From the NCBI GenBank assembly GCA_045863055.1, contig BTUW01000020.1:1-64000 (forward strand): a DNA stretch of 64,000 bases, in the 5' to 3' direction. The position numbers and the translations under genes are program-made. Shown one piece after another: positions 25,698-34,185 of this stretch. A model generated the notes under the pieces. That model saw only the letters and a list, made by a program, of their open reading frames with translations, was not told where the DNA came from and did no database searches. This DNA is from UTCHB3 sp008363265 (GTDB taxonomy: Bacteria > Bacteroidota > Ignavibacteria > Ignavibacteriales > Ignavibacteriaceae). The stretch's first letter is position 1. The number at the start of each line of letters is the position of its first letter.

Positions 25698-26888
25698 ATG
25701 GACTCATCCCTCAACCCTCAACCATCCAACTCCACCCCAAACACCATACCCTCCACACTAAACACTCTACACTTAATAAATTCCCCCTCCCGCGGCGGCC
25801 GCGAATTATATGTCCGCGATCTGATCGTGGAGCTGCAGCGAGCCGGAGTGACCAATTATGTGGTGGGCAGAAGACATTCGGTTATCGAAGAAGCGTGTGT
25901 GAAAGAGGGAATAAATTTCATCCCCACAACCACCCGGGCAAAGTTTTCTTTCTTTGAAGTGTTGAGGCTGGCTTCGTTCATCAAAAGGAACGGAATTAAA
26001 ACTGTTTTCTCGCATACGCGGAATGATGTCTTCACCGGTTCGCTGATCAAGCTTTTCACCCGCGTGAAACATGTACACGGCATTTACATGGGTACCGGCC
26101 CTAAAAAAGACCCCATCCACCGGTTCATTTACGGTAGGGTGGATGTGCTGCTCACCTCGGCGGAGTTCTCGAAAAACGAGTGTGAGCGCTACCTCCCCGT
26201 TCCTGATGGTGCGGTTAAACTGGTGAGATACGGAAGAAATACAGAGAACTACAACATCCCTGCAGGTACGAGGGAGAACATCCGCCGGCAAATGGGAACA
26301 CCGCCAGAAAAAATTGTTGTGGCCGTTATGAGCAGGATCGACTCAGGCAAGGGCGTAGGCATCTTCGCGGAAGCACTTCAATTGCTTGACGAAGAGACCC
26401 GGAATAAGGTAGAGTTCTGGATAATGGGTGAACCGACCGTGAAGGACACCGACGACGCCGGAAACCCGGTCTATGAAGAGCAGGCGCAGAAACTGTATGA
26501 CGGGTTGAAGGCCATGGCGAAGGAGATGCCCGACCGGCTTAAACTGATCCCATTCCAAAAAGACTATATTTCGTGGCTCGCGGGAATGGATATTTTTGTT
26601 CTACCAACGCACAATGAAATGTATTCACTCTCCGTGATCGACGCGATGATGACTGGCCTCCCCGTGATCGGCACGGATGCCGGAGGCACCACCGAACAGA
26701 TCGGCAATGATGAGCGCGGTACACTGGTTGAACCCGGTTCACCCTGGGCGATAGCTGATGCAATCAAAGAGTTCGTTGACAACCCCTGCACCATAAAACA
26801 AAAAGGGGATGCCGCCCGGCTATGGGCAACATCCCAACATGATTTCAAAAAAGTGGTTCAGTACCTCGGTACTTCAGTACTTCGGTGA
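25698..26888 (+). CDS. Glycosyltransferase family 4
   Basis: 396 aa, GT-B fold. The N-terminal acceptor domain has 'HLINSPSRGGRELYVRDL' (from residue 24); the C-terminal donor domain has 'VVAVMSRIDSGKG' and the GT4 signature 'FVLPTHNEMYSLSVIDAM ... GLPVIGTDAGG'. Probably transfers a sugar from a nucleotide donor to an envelope polysaccharide or lipid. Residues 2-22 (SSLNPQPSNSTPNTIPS...) are coded by low-complexity C/A-rich DNA resembling intergenic repeats, and the conserved domain begins after it, so the true start could be non-standard or the extension a later acquisition. Confidence 0.88.
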   Translation: MDSSLNPQPSNSTPNTIPSTLNTLHLINSPSRGGRELYVRDLIVELQRAGVTNYVVGRRHSVIEEACVKEGINFIPTTTRAKFSFFEVLRLASFIKRNGIKTVFSHTRNDVFTGSLIKLFTRVKHVHGIYMGTGPKKDPIHRFIYGRVDVLLTSAEFSKNECERYLPVPDGAVKLVRYGRNTENYNIPAGTRENIRRQMGTPPEKIVVAVMSRIDSGKGVGIFAEALQLLDEETRNKVEFWIMGEPTVKDTDDAGNPVYEEQAQKLYDGLKAMAKEMPDRLKLIPFQKDYISWLAGMDIFVLPTHNEMYSLSVIDAMMTGLPVIGTDAGGTTEQIGNDERGTLVEPGSPWAIADAIKEFVDNPCTIKQKGDAARLWATSQHDFKKVVQYLGTSVLR

Positions 26889-26975
26889 TTCGGTACTTCG
26901 GTACTTCAGTACTTCAGCGATTCGGTACTTCGGTGTTGCTGAGGTTCCGGGGTTCTGAAGTTCCGGAGTTCTTAA
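26865..26975. repeat. Degenerate tandem repeat 'ggtacttc(a/g)gt'
   Basis: About nine imperfect copies of a 9-10 bp unit (cggtacttc, cagtacttc, gcgattcggtacttc) run through the 3' end of the glycosyltransferase gene and the gap behind it. It ends with 'ggttccggggttctgaagttccggagttctt', which is related to the repeat inside the phage cassette at 21384-21420. The repeat reaches the stop codon of the glutathione peroxidase gene, so it separates two convergent genes. Confidence 0.7.
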
Positions 26976-27577
26976 AGGAGCTTCTCGATCGCCGAAGTGA
27001 TCTTCTCACCCTCGGGCTCATCCTTGCTCACAAACCTCTCGACTATTTGACCATCCTTGTTGATCAGGAATTTCTCAAAGTTCCATTTGATGTCTTTTGA
27101 ACCGGTGACCTCGTTGTTCGTAAGCCAGGCGAAAAGGGGTGCTTTCGAGTCACCGAGAACAGCAACTTTGTCCATCAGCGGGAAAGTAACAGAGAACTTT
27201 GTTGAGCAGAACTCTTTGATCTCCTCGTTGGTGCCGGGCTCCTGTCCGCCAAAGTCGTTGCACGGGAAGCCAAGGATCACGAGACCGCGGTCTTTATACT
27301 TATTGTAAATGTTTTCAAGTCCGGTGTACTGTCTCGTGTAGCCGCATTTACTTGCTACATTTACGACGAGTACAACCTTTCCTTTATACTGAGAAAGATC
27401 AACCTCTTTACCGTTGATATCCTTCACTTTGAAGTCAGCGAGATTCTTTCCTGCCATCATCTGTCCGTTGTTTGAAGTTGTCTGTGCGGGGGTTTCACTC
27501 CCCTTGTCCTTGGTGGCAACAGCCACTACAGCGACGTTCAGTATGACCGCGAAAACTATTCCGAGATATTTCATCAT
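26972..27577 (-). CDS. Glutathione peroxidase-family thiol peroxidase, membrane-anchored or exported
   Basis: About 201 aa from ATG 27577, chosen because GGAGG lies 8 bp upstream. The N-terminal hydrophobic segment (YLGIVFAVILNVAVVAVAT) is an export signal or anchor. The GPx fold follows with 'NVASKCGYTRQY' (peroxidatic Cys, codon TGC, not selenocysteine), 'LGFPCNDFGGQEPG' (Gln of the catalytic tetrad) and 'KWNFEKFLI' (Trp, Asn). Probably reduces peroxides using thioredoxin, as Cys-GPx proteins usually do. Confidence 0.9.
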   Translation of the reverse strand: MMKYLGIVFAVILNVAVVAVATKDKGSETPAQTTSNNGQMMAGKNLADFKVKDINGKEVDLSQYKGKVVLVVNVASKCGYTRQYTGLENIYNKYKDRGLVILGFPCNDFGGQEPGTNEEIKEFCSTKFSVTFPLMDKVAVLGDSKAPLFAWLTNNEVTGSKDIKWNFEKFLINKDGQIVERFVSKDEPEGEKITSAIEKLL

Positions 27578-27633
27578 TGTTTTATCCTCCTGCAAACTAA
27601 ACACAACACCGGTGGGAAATGGTTCAAAAACAG

Positions 27634-27675
27634 AAAACCCGTACCATGGATTGACTCAATCACGGTACGGGTTAA
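27634..27675 (-). terminator. Rho-independent terminator of the TerB-like gene
   Basis: Ten-base perfect stem AACCCGTACC / GGTACGGGTT (27636-27645 with 27664-27673), continued by an inner GATT/AATC pairing; read on the minus strand it is followed by TTTTCTGTTTTT. It lies between the TerB-like gene (ends 27693) and the peroxidase gene. Confidence 0.7.
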
Positions 27676-27692
27676 AAATGATCCGGATATCT

Positions 27693-28163
27693 TCAGGAAT
27701 TCAGTTCCCTCTCCACATCAGTTCTGATCGTCGCAAGGGCGATCTTGTTGATCCCAAGAGCCGCGGAGATCTTTGTGAAAAGTTTCATTTCCATGGTACT
27801 AAGGTCGGAGTCGGCAAGCATAACCGCATAAAGGTTCTTCATCAGATCATACTTCTCATCGAAGTAGAAGTTCTTGTCGATGAACTTGAGTGTGGTCTGA
27901 ACCTGCTCTTCAGGATAGACGTGACTTTTGCATTCCTCAAGAAGCTCGTCGACCTGCCCTTCAGAGAGGTTGAACTTCTTTTTCAGCACCGCGGATATCT
28001 TCTGATACTCCACTTCGCTGAAACTATCGTCAGCGTGCGCCATCAGAACCAGGAGGGCTGCAGTGGCCGCACGGATGTTCGATTTGTACTCCTCCGAAGT
28101 CCTGTCGAGTTCCCGCGAATTGCCTTCGAATTTTTTCTTGAATATCTTATCAAACAGACTCAA
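27693..28163 (-). CDS. TerB-like tellurite-resistance-family protein
   Basis: 156 aa. TTG start at 28163 with AGGAG six bases upstream, which fixes it. Helical TerB fold: 'LLVLMAHADDSFSEVEYQKI' and 'LYAVMLADSDLSTMEMKLF' are the two internally repeated acidic metal-binding-like motifs typical of TerB/DjlA N-domains. Cytoplasmic. The role is unknown; the family is linked to envelope stress and metal sensing. Convergent with nothing; same strand as malQ 17 bp upstream. Confidence 0.8.
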   Translation of the reverse strand: MSLFDKIFKKKFEGNSRELDRTSEEYKSNIRAATAALLVLMAHADDSFSEVEYQKISAVLKKKFNLSEGQVDELLEECKSHVYPEEQVQTTLKFIDKNFYFDEKYDLMKNLYAVMLADSDLSTMEMKLFTKISAALGINKIALATIRTDVERELNS

Positions 28164-28180
28164 TTAATACTCCTTGACGA

Positions 28181-29695
28181 TTAAAGGGCGGGTTTGGGCC
28201 GCTCGAATATCTTTGACATATAGTTGTAATAGGCGGCAAGGTCACTCTTGAAGTGTTCTTTTCTCGCCCTCCAGCCCCAGTTGCCACCGAGCCTGCCGGG
28301 AAAGTTCATCCTTGCTTCGGTACCAAGGTTCAGGATATCCTGCATTGGGATCACCACGGTGTCGGCAACAGAAGCATAGGCGGCCTTGATGGCAGCTGAA
28401 ACCAGCTTGTCGTGCTGGTAGCAGTTCAGATAGTTCTGCGCGAACTCGTAGATGTCGTTTTTCTGGTCTTTAACAGAGTCGAAGTACCCGCGCGTGGTGT
28501 CGTTGTCGTGTGAACCTGTGTGAACCACGCAATTCTTTATGTAGTTGTGCGGGAGGAACTTGGCTTCCATCCCAGTGCCAAAAGCAAACTGCATGATCTT
28601 GATTCCGGGAAAATTGAAGGTGTCCCTCAGTTTTTCCACGGGCGGGGTGATAACCCCAAGGTCTTCGGCTATGATAGGTACATCACCGAGATATTTTTTT
28701 ACGGTTTTGAAGAACTTCATTCCGGGTGCCTTGATCCACTTCCCGGTTTGGGCAGTGGGTGCATCACCCGGTATTCTCCAATATGCTTCAAAACCGCGGA
28801 AATGGTCGATACGGGCAATGTCCACAATTTTAAGCAGTGAAGAGATGCGGTTGCGCCACCAGGCGAAATCATCCTTCTCCATCTCATCCCAACGGTAGAG
28901 GGGATTTCCCCAAAGTTGACCGGTAGGACTGAAATAATCAGGCGGCACACCGGCTACCCAGATCAGTTTACCATCACCGTCAACCGTGAATAGCTCCTTG
29001 TTGGCCCATACATCGGCACTGTCGTAAGCCACAAAGATCGGAAGGTCACCGATTACGGTGATCCCGTTCTTGTTGGCATATTCCTTCACCTTCATCCACT
29101 GGTCGAAGAAACAGAATTGAAGGAACTTCTGGTATTCGATCCCTTCGGCGAGTTTCTTTCTCCATTTCGGCAATTCTTTCGGTTCCCTTACAGCGATCGA
29201 GTGCTCCCAGGTGGTCCACAATGCACCACCGTGATGCTCCTTCGCTGCCATGAAAAGTGAAAAGTCATCAAGCCAGGCCGCGTGGGTTTTGCAGAATTTG
29301 TTGAATGCCGTTTTGACCTGTTTCGAATCATTTGCTTTGAATCCTTCGAACGCTTTCTTCAGGAGACCGGTCTTGTACCCGATCACCCAACCGTAATCGA
29401 CGAGATCAGGATTGAAATCAGGTACTACGGCCACATCTTCAGGAGAGAGGAATCCCTCCTGAACCAGCACGTCAGGAGAGAGGAGCAGCGGGTTCCCCGC
29501 GAAGGCCGAAAAACACTGGTAGGGTGAGTCACCATATCCCGTGGGCCCAAGCGGGAACACCTGCCACAGGGTCTGCCCCGCGGCAGTAAGAAAATCGATA
29601 AAATTGAATGCCTCGGGACCGAGGTCACCAATTCCGTACTTCCCCGGTAATGATGTCGGGTGGAGAAGTATACCCGCTGCTCTGTTTAACTCCAT
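28181..29695 (-). CDS. malQ: 4-alpha-glucanotransferase (amylomaltase)
   Basis: GH77 enzyme, 504 aa, normal length. It transfers alpha-1,4-glucan segments in maltodextrin or glycogen metabolism. Motifs: 'GILLHPTSLPGKYGIGDLG' at the N-terminus, 'IGDLPIFVAYDSADVW', the catalytic nucleophile region 'ARIDHFRGFEAYW' (Asp), 'IIAEDLGVITPPV' (Glu) and 'HTGSHDNDTTRGYF' (Asp). Cytoplasmic. Upstream of the TerB-like gene on the same strand. Confidence 0.95.
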   Translation of the reverse strand: MELNRAAGILLHPTSLPGKYGIGDLGPEAFNFIDFLTAAGQTLWQVFPLGPTGYGDSPYQCFSAFAGNPLLLSPDVLVQEGFLSPEDVAVVPDFNPDLVDYGWVIGYKTGLLKKAFEGFKANDSKQVKTAFNKFCKTHAAWLDDFSLFMAAKEHHGGALWTTWEHSIAVREPKELPKWRKKLAEGIEYQKFLQFCFFDQWMKVKEYANKNGITVIGDLPIFVAYDSADVWANKELFTVDGDGKLIWVAGVPPDYFSPTGQLWGNPLYRWDEMEKDDFAWWRNRISSLLKIVDIARIDHFRGFEAYWRIPGDAPTAQTGKWIKAPGMKFFKTVKKYLGDVPIIAEDLGVITPPVEKLRDTFNFPGIKIMQFAFGTGMEAKFLPHNYIKNCVVHTGSHDNDTTRGYFDSVKDQKNDIYEFAQNYLNCYQHDKLVSAAIKAAYASVADTVVIPMQDILNLGTEARMNFPGRLGGNWGWRARKEHFKSDLAAYYNYMSKIFERPKPAL

Positions 29696-29713
29696 TGTAG
29701 TTCTCTCGTTTTC

Positions 29714-31126
29714 TTACTTCATTAACATCATTTTTTTGGTCAGTCTGCCCGCAGCGGTCTCAAGGGTGTAGAAGTAGATTCCGCTTGTAAGGCCAGCGCC
29801 GTTGTAAACGATCGAGTGCTGTCCGGCAGGTTTGTAACCGTTGAATATCTCGGCAACCTGCTGTCCCATCATGTCGGTAACGAAAAGTCTTGCGTTGCCT
29901 GCTTCAGAAAGATTGAACTTGATGAAGGTTGAAGGGTTGAACGGATTCGGATAATTCTGATCGAGCGAGAAGTTCGCGGGGTTGGAAACAACACCGTCTT
30001 CAACACTTGTAGGATCGAAGAACTCGAACTTGTAGATCGCACGGGTACCGGCATCTGAAACAAATGCTGTCCTTGCGTCTTTTGAAAGAACAACATCACT
30101 CGGGCTGGTCATCGGGGCACCGTTAGGGTCAGGGTTCGACATGCTGAACTGACCCGGGAGTTCGAACACAGGATCGGCGAAGTTCACGATCACGTTGTAG
30201 GCTTTCACCCATCTTCTGGTAGTGTCTGTGCCGGCTACCCAAAGGCGGCCCTGTGAGTCAAGATCGATACCGTAAGGAATGGTGCTGGTGAAATCGAGAT
30301 CGCGCGCGAGATCGGTGATCTTTGTGCCTGAATATGCTGCAGGATTGGTCTGGCTGCCGCCTGTCCACATGGCGATACCGCCGGTAACTTCAGTGGCTGA
30401 CTTCGAGTTTCTTGATGTGTACCATGGAGTTTCAGGGTTGTCGTAGTCACCGTCTTTCAGAAGGGCGACATCTCTTACAACATCAAGACCGTTGAAGTGG
30501 GGCCCGCCCGGAACGATCGGAAATGTGGCCATTGAGATCCATGAACCTCTTGCCGGAGTAGTAAGGCCGTACTTGAAGTTGTAGAAACGGATGGTGGTGT
30601 TGAATGTTGAGAATGAGAAAAGGATGGTGTCTTTGGTAATTGCAGCACCATGAATGTAGGTTCCATAACCGGCACCGTTTATGTTGAAACCGAACTTTTC
30701 AACCTGGTTTGTATCGGCGTTCTTATAGTAGTACTGCGAAGCCACTGTATTGGGCGCGGTTCTTGGATATGGAATGCTCGCGTTTATCAGAAGGTCCCTG
30801 TTCAAAGCCGTGATACCTCTGATGGCGCCGATATTTCCGGTAAGTGTATCGGAATCACCGTTAAGGTCGAAATCGATCAATTTCCTCATTACGGTGTCGC
30901 CGGGCATCAGATAGTAGATAGCGTTGTGAGCTTTGGTGGTGGTGGCTTTTGATGATGCCACGTAAACTACTCCGGCTGAATCCATCGTCATAAGATAAGG
31001 TCTTACGAATGCGGTGTCACTCTCCGGGAAATGAATGGTTTTTGTAAAGTTCCAGACTTCGCCCTGGGAGTAACCCGCGACAGCGAAAACCGAAACAAAA
31101 GCCAGCAGTGTTAGTATCTTCTTCAT
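29714..31126 (-). CDS. Secreted protein with T9SS C-terminal sorting domain
   Basis: 470 aa. Signal peptide MKKILTLLAFVSVFAVAGYSQ; GAGG before the ATG. The body is a beta-propeller-like domain (NHL/SMP-type strands such as 'IPYGIDLDSQGRLWVAGTD' and 'SPSDVVLSKDARTAFVSDAG'). Residues 395-470 are a type IX sorting domain: 'FSLDQNYPNPFNPST', 'LSEAGNARLFVTD', 'GIYFYTLETAAGRLTKKMMLMK'. Exported through the Sec and T9SS routes to the cell surface or medium; ligand unknown. Confidence 0.88.
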   Translation of the reverse strand: MKKILTLLAFVSVFAVAGYSQGEVWNFTKTIHFPESDTAFVRPYLMTMDSAGVVYVASSKATTTKAHNAIYYLMPGDTVMRKLIDFDLNGDSDTLTGNIGAIRGITALNRDLLINASIPYPRTAPNTVASQYYYKNADTNQVEKFGFNINGAGYGTYIHGAAITKDTILFSFSTFNTTIRFYNFKYGLTTPARGSWISMATFPIVPGGPHFNGLDVVRDVALLKDGDYDNPETPWYTSRNSKSATEVTGGIAMWTGGSQTNPAAYSGTKITDLARDLDFTSTIPYGIDLDSQGRLWVAGTDTTRRWVKAYNVIVNFADPVFELPGQFSMSNPDPNGAPMTSPSDVVLSKDARTAFVSDAGTRAIYKFEFFDPTSVEDGVVSNPANFSLDQNYPNPFNPSTFIKFNLSEAGNARLFVTDMMGQQVAEIFNGYKPAGQHSIVYNGAGLTSGIYFYTLETAAGRLTKKMMLMK

Positions 31127-31142
31127 GGTAACCTCTGTTTGT

Positions 31143-32396
31143 TTATTCTTCGTATCTCTTAAAAATGATTGATGTGTTGTGTCCGCCGAAACCGAAAGCG
31201 TTGCTCATTGCATAGACGACATCCTTTTTCTGCGGTGTGTTGAATGTATAGTTAAGATCGCAGTCGGGATCGGGATGTTCGAAGTTGATGGTGGGGGGAA
31301 CATATCCCTTGTTTATCGATAGAATTGTTGCGATCGCTTCAACGGCACCTGCCGCACCGAGGAGGTGCCCTGTCATGCTCTTGGTTGACGAGACGTTCAT
31401 CTTGTAAGCCTGCTCTCCGAAAACCGCTTTGATCGACTGTGTCTCCGCGATGTCACCAAGCTCTGTTGATGTGCCGTGCATGTTGATGTAGTCGATAACC
31501 GAGGGGTCAAGTCCAGCGTATTTCAGCGCGCGGTGCATTGCAAGCCTTGCTCCCCTGCCTTCAGGATCAGGAGCTGTAATGTGATGTGCGTCGCCGGTGA
31601 GACCGTAACCAACCACCTCGGCGTATATCTTCGCGCCTCTCCTCACGGCGTGGCCGAGTTCCTCAAGAACAAGTGCTCCGGCGCCTTCACCCATAACGAA
31701 ACCGTCCCTTGTTTTGTCGAATGGCCTGCTGGCGGTCTCCGGGGAGTCGTTTCTCTTCGAAAGGGCCTGGGCTGAATTGAAGCCTGCAACTCCGAGTTCG
31801 CAGATCGGACCCTCGGTACCGCCGACGATCATCATCTCCGCCTGGCCTTCCTTGATCAGCATGAACGAGTCGATAAAGTTATGGTTTGAAGTGGCGCAAG
31901 CTGAAACCGCGCAGTAGTTTGGACCGCGGAATCCGTATTCAATTGAAACCTGCCCTGAGGCAATGTCAGGAATGAGCATCGGGATAAAGAATGGAGAAAC
32001 CCGGTTGGGGCCGTGGTTGGCGAGCGTGAGAGCCTGCTCCTGGAAAACGTTCATGCCGCCGATTCCCGATCCTATCATTACTCCCGTGTCGTCTTTGTCA
32101 TCCGCCGACATCTGTGAAGGATCGATCCCCGCGTCGGCCAGCACATCCTTGGCTACCGACATCGCGTACTGCGCAAAGAGGTCCATCCTCCGGGCCGATT
32201 TCCGGTCGAGGTAATTTAACGGATCGTATCCTTTAAGTTCGCAGGCGAATTTGGTGGCCACACGGGAAGTGTCAAACTTTGTAATGGGAGCGGCTCCGCT
32301 CTTGCCTTCCATCATTCCCTGCCAAAAATCCTCTACATTAAGTCCGATCGGAGTAAGGGCTGCCATACCGGTAACTACTACTCTTCTTTTGCTCAT
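31143..32396 (-). CDS. fabF: 3-oxoacyl-ACP synthase II (FabF)
   Basis: Condensing enzyme of fatty acid elongation, about 417 aa from ATG 32396 (MSKRRVVVTGMAALTPIG); the upstream extension in the same frame is atypical. Catalytic triad: Cys in 'AVSACATSNHNFIDS', His in 'INMHGTSTELGD', His in 'GHLLGAAGAVE', with 'NAFGFGGHNTSI' near the end. Usually neighbours acpP or rnc; here it stands without them, 16 bp upstream of a T9SS gene on the same strand. Confidence 0.95.
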   Translation of the reverse strand: MSKRRVVVTGMAALTPIGLNVEDFWQGMMEGKSGAAPITKFDTSRVATKFACELKGYDPLNYLDRKSARRMDLFAQYAMSVAKDVLADAGIDPSQMSADDKDDTGVMIGSGIGGMNVFQEQALTLANHGPNRVSPFFIPMLIPDIASGQVSIEYGFRGPNYCAVSACATSNHNFIDSFMLIKEGQAEMMIVGGTEGPICELGVAGFNSAQALSKRNDSPETASRPFDKTRDGFVMGEGAGALVLEELGHAVRRGAKIYAEVVGYGLTGDAHHITAPDPEGRGARLAMHRALKYAGLDPSVIDYINMHGTSTELGDIAETQSIKAVFGEQAYKMNVSSTKSMTGHLLGAAGAVEAIATILSINKGYVPPTINFEHPDPDCDLNYTFNTPQKKDVVYAMSNAFGFGGHNTSIIFKRYEE

Positions 32397-32410
32397 CTTT
32401 TCTCTTGGTT

Positions 32411-32530
32411 TGTTGTAAATTCTTACAGAACTGTTGCAGTCAGACAAAAAATTGCTGACCGTAAAATATTGAAAAACACTAACTTGTAAATTTACAGGTT
32501 TTTCATTTACTAATCAAACCAAAGAGAAAA
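32411..32530 (-). promoter_or_regulatory. fabF promoter region with two TGTAAATTTACA-like palindromes
   Basis: On the minus strand TTTG (about 32523-32526) is followed after 20 bp by TAAATTTA, close to the -33/-7 consensus (last G missing). The -7 overlaps a perfect 12-bp palindrome TGTAAATTTACA (32485-32496). A second similar site, TGTAA-attc-TTACA (32414-32427), lies about 70 bp nearer the gene. Twin sites at and after the promoter suggest a repressor; the protein is unknown. Confidence 0.4.
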
Positions 32531-32541
32531 ACAACCGTGTT

Positions 32542-34173
32542 TTAGCGGCGGGGTATACTCAGCGTGAACCTTGATCCTTTCCCTTTTGAGCTTGTAAGTG
32601 TGATGGTGGCACCCATCAGTTCCACGTATTTTTTAACCAGGGAGAGCCCGAAACCGGAGCCCTCGTGATTCAGTGAGTAGGTCTCATTTTCCTGACGGAA
32701 CTCGTTCCAGATCGATCCCTGCTCCGAGTCGGCAATTCCAACCCCCGTGTCGCTCACATCGATCAAGATCGCGCCGTCCTCATTGCGGAGTACCACCTCC
32801 ACTTCCCCCTTTTCCGTGTACTTGATGGCATTGTTAACGAGGTTGTTTATCACACTCAGGATAACAACTTCACTGGTCTGAATGATAAAGGGGGTGTCTT
32901 CGCTCCTGAATGAGAGTCTTATCCCTTTTCTCAGCGCGAAAGGGGTAAAAATTTCCGTGATCTCCTGCAGCAATTCTTTCAGATCAACTATCTGTGATTT
33001 GTTGCTCGTGTAAACCTCTTCAAACCTGTTCAGATTAAGGATCATTGAAACAGTGTCACGAAGTCTCATCGAACTTTTGAATATCCTTTTAACAAGTGCG
33101 GTTTTCTCACCATCTCCTTCCAGCATCTCTATCAGCATTTCCGAAGTGCCGATTATCGCCACCAGCGGGTTGCGGATCTCATGGCTCATGCTCGAGAGGA
33201 AATGATTTTTCATCTTTGTCATCTCATTCGCGGCCTCCTCGGAAAGCATAAGATCATGTATCTTAATTTTCGTCTCTGTGATGTCGCGGGAAATGCCTCT
33301 GAAACCTGTTAGCTGGCCGGCAGATGAGATCATTGGAAGATATTCAGTCTGAACCCAGATGATCTTGCCTGATCTGCTTCCGAGCCTGTGCTGAATGCTC
33401 CGCTTGCCCCCGATTTCCTTGTACCGGAGCCGGAGTTTATTGAATATCTCATCTTTATCCTCCTCAACCAGCAGACCGGCAATGTTGATCTTACCGGTCA
33501 ACTCATCCGCTGTGTACCCCGTATCTTCTAGGAACACACAGTTGGCGTAGGTTATCAGACCCTCCGGATCGGTCTCCCAGATCATATCCCGCGAGAGGGA
33601 GGTTACCTGTTCAAAACGGTCTTCTCTCAGACTCAGTTCCTCCAGAAACCGCGTTTCTTTCGTTTTATCGATAACCGCGCATTTTATAAGATATTCACCA
33701 TCTTTCTGTTCGGTGGAAGCCCGCAAAAGAATGTTGAGATGGTCAAGACCGTTGTAAGCACGTATCTTCTTTTCACCGCTAATGCCGCGTTGTGTAAGGT
33801 CTCTTAAGAAGAAGTACAGGTCATCCTGATCCTGGGGGATAACATAATCGGAGATCTGCTTCTTCTTTACTTCAGCCTTTGAGACTCTGAAGAGATCGCA
33901 AAAGCCCGCGTTGGCCTCCTTGATCCTGAGATTGTAATCGAATATCACGTATGCCACAGGGGCATTTTCGAATAGATCAAGATACTTTGTTTCCGATTCT
34001 TCAAGCTGCATTATTGTTCTCTGCAACTCTTCATTCTGATATTCGAGTTCCTGATGATAAATATTTATACTTTCGAGAAGTTCGGCCGTCGATTTATGCG
34101 ACAGGTCGTTCCCGTTCTTATACTCGTAAATCGCCTGTTCGATCTTCTCTTTAATGTTGTCGCGCATATCCAT
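32542..34173 (-). CDS. Cytoplasmic PAS-domain sensor histidine kinase
   Basis: 543 aa, no membrane segment. Short N-terminal coiled coil (QELEYQNEELQRTIMQLEES), two PAS domains (about 60-175 and 180-300, the second with a PAC-like 'GFRGISRDITETK'), DHp with phospho-His in 'SSMSHEIRNPLVAI' (about 322), HATPase with N box 'INNLVNNAIKYTE', 'DVSDTGVGI' and 'GSGFGLSLVKKY'. The sister N-terminal phrase also occurs in MCP-methylation sensor fusions. Follows the CheB-CheR gene by 12 bp, so both are probably co-transcribed and act together. Confidence 0.92.
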   Translation of the reverse strand: MDMRDNIKEKIEQAIYEYKNGNDLSHKSTAELLESINIYHQELEYQNEELQRTIMQLEESETKYLDLFENAPVAYVIFDYNLRIKEANAGFCDLFRVSKAEVKKKQISDYVIPQDQDDLYFFLRDLTQRGISGEKKIRAYNGLDHLNILLRASTEQKDGEYLIKCAVIDKTKETRFLEELSLREDRFEQVTSLSRDMIWETDPEGLITYANCVFLEDTGYTADELTGKINIAGLLVEEDKDEIFNKLRLRYKEIGGKRSIQHRLGSRSGKIIWVQTEYLPMISSAGQLTGFRGISRDITETKIKIHDLMLSEEAANEMTKMKNHFLSSMSHEIRNPLVAIIGTSEMLIEMLEGDGEKTALVKRIFKSSMRLRDTVSMILNLNRFEEVYTSNKSQIVDLKELLQEITEIFTPFALRKGIRLSFRSEDTPFIIQTSEVVILSVINNLVNNAIKYTEKGEVEVVLRNEDGAILIDVSDTGVGIADSEQGSIWNEFRQENETYSLNHEGSGFGLSLVKKYVELMGATITLTSSKGKGSRFTLSIPRR

Positions 34174-34185
34174 ATCGAAGTAACA

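Noticed and set aside
27340..27350. Possible selenocysteine in the glutathione peroxidase
   Set aside because: The active-site codon is TGC (Cys), not TGA.
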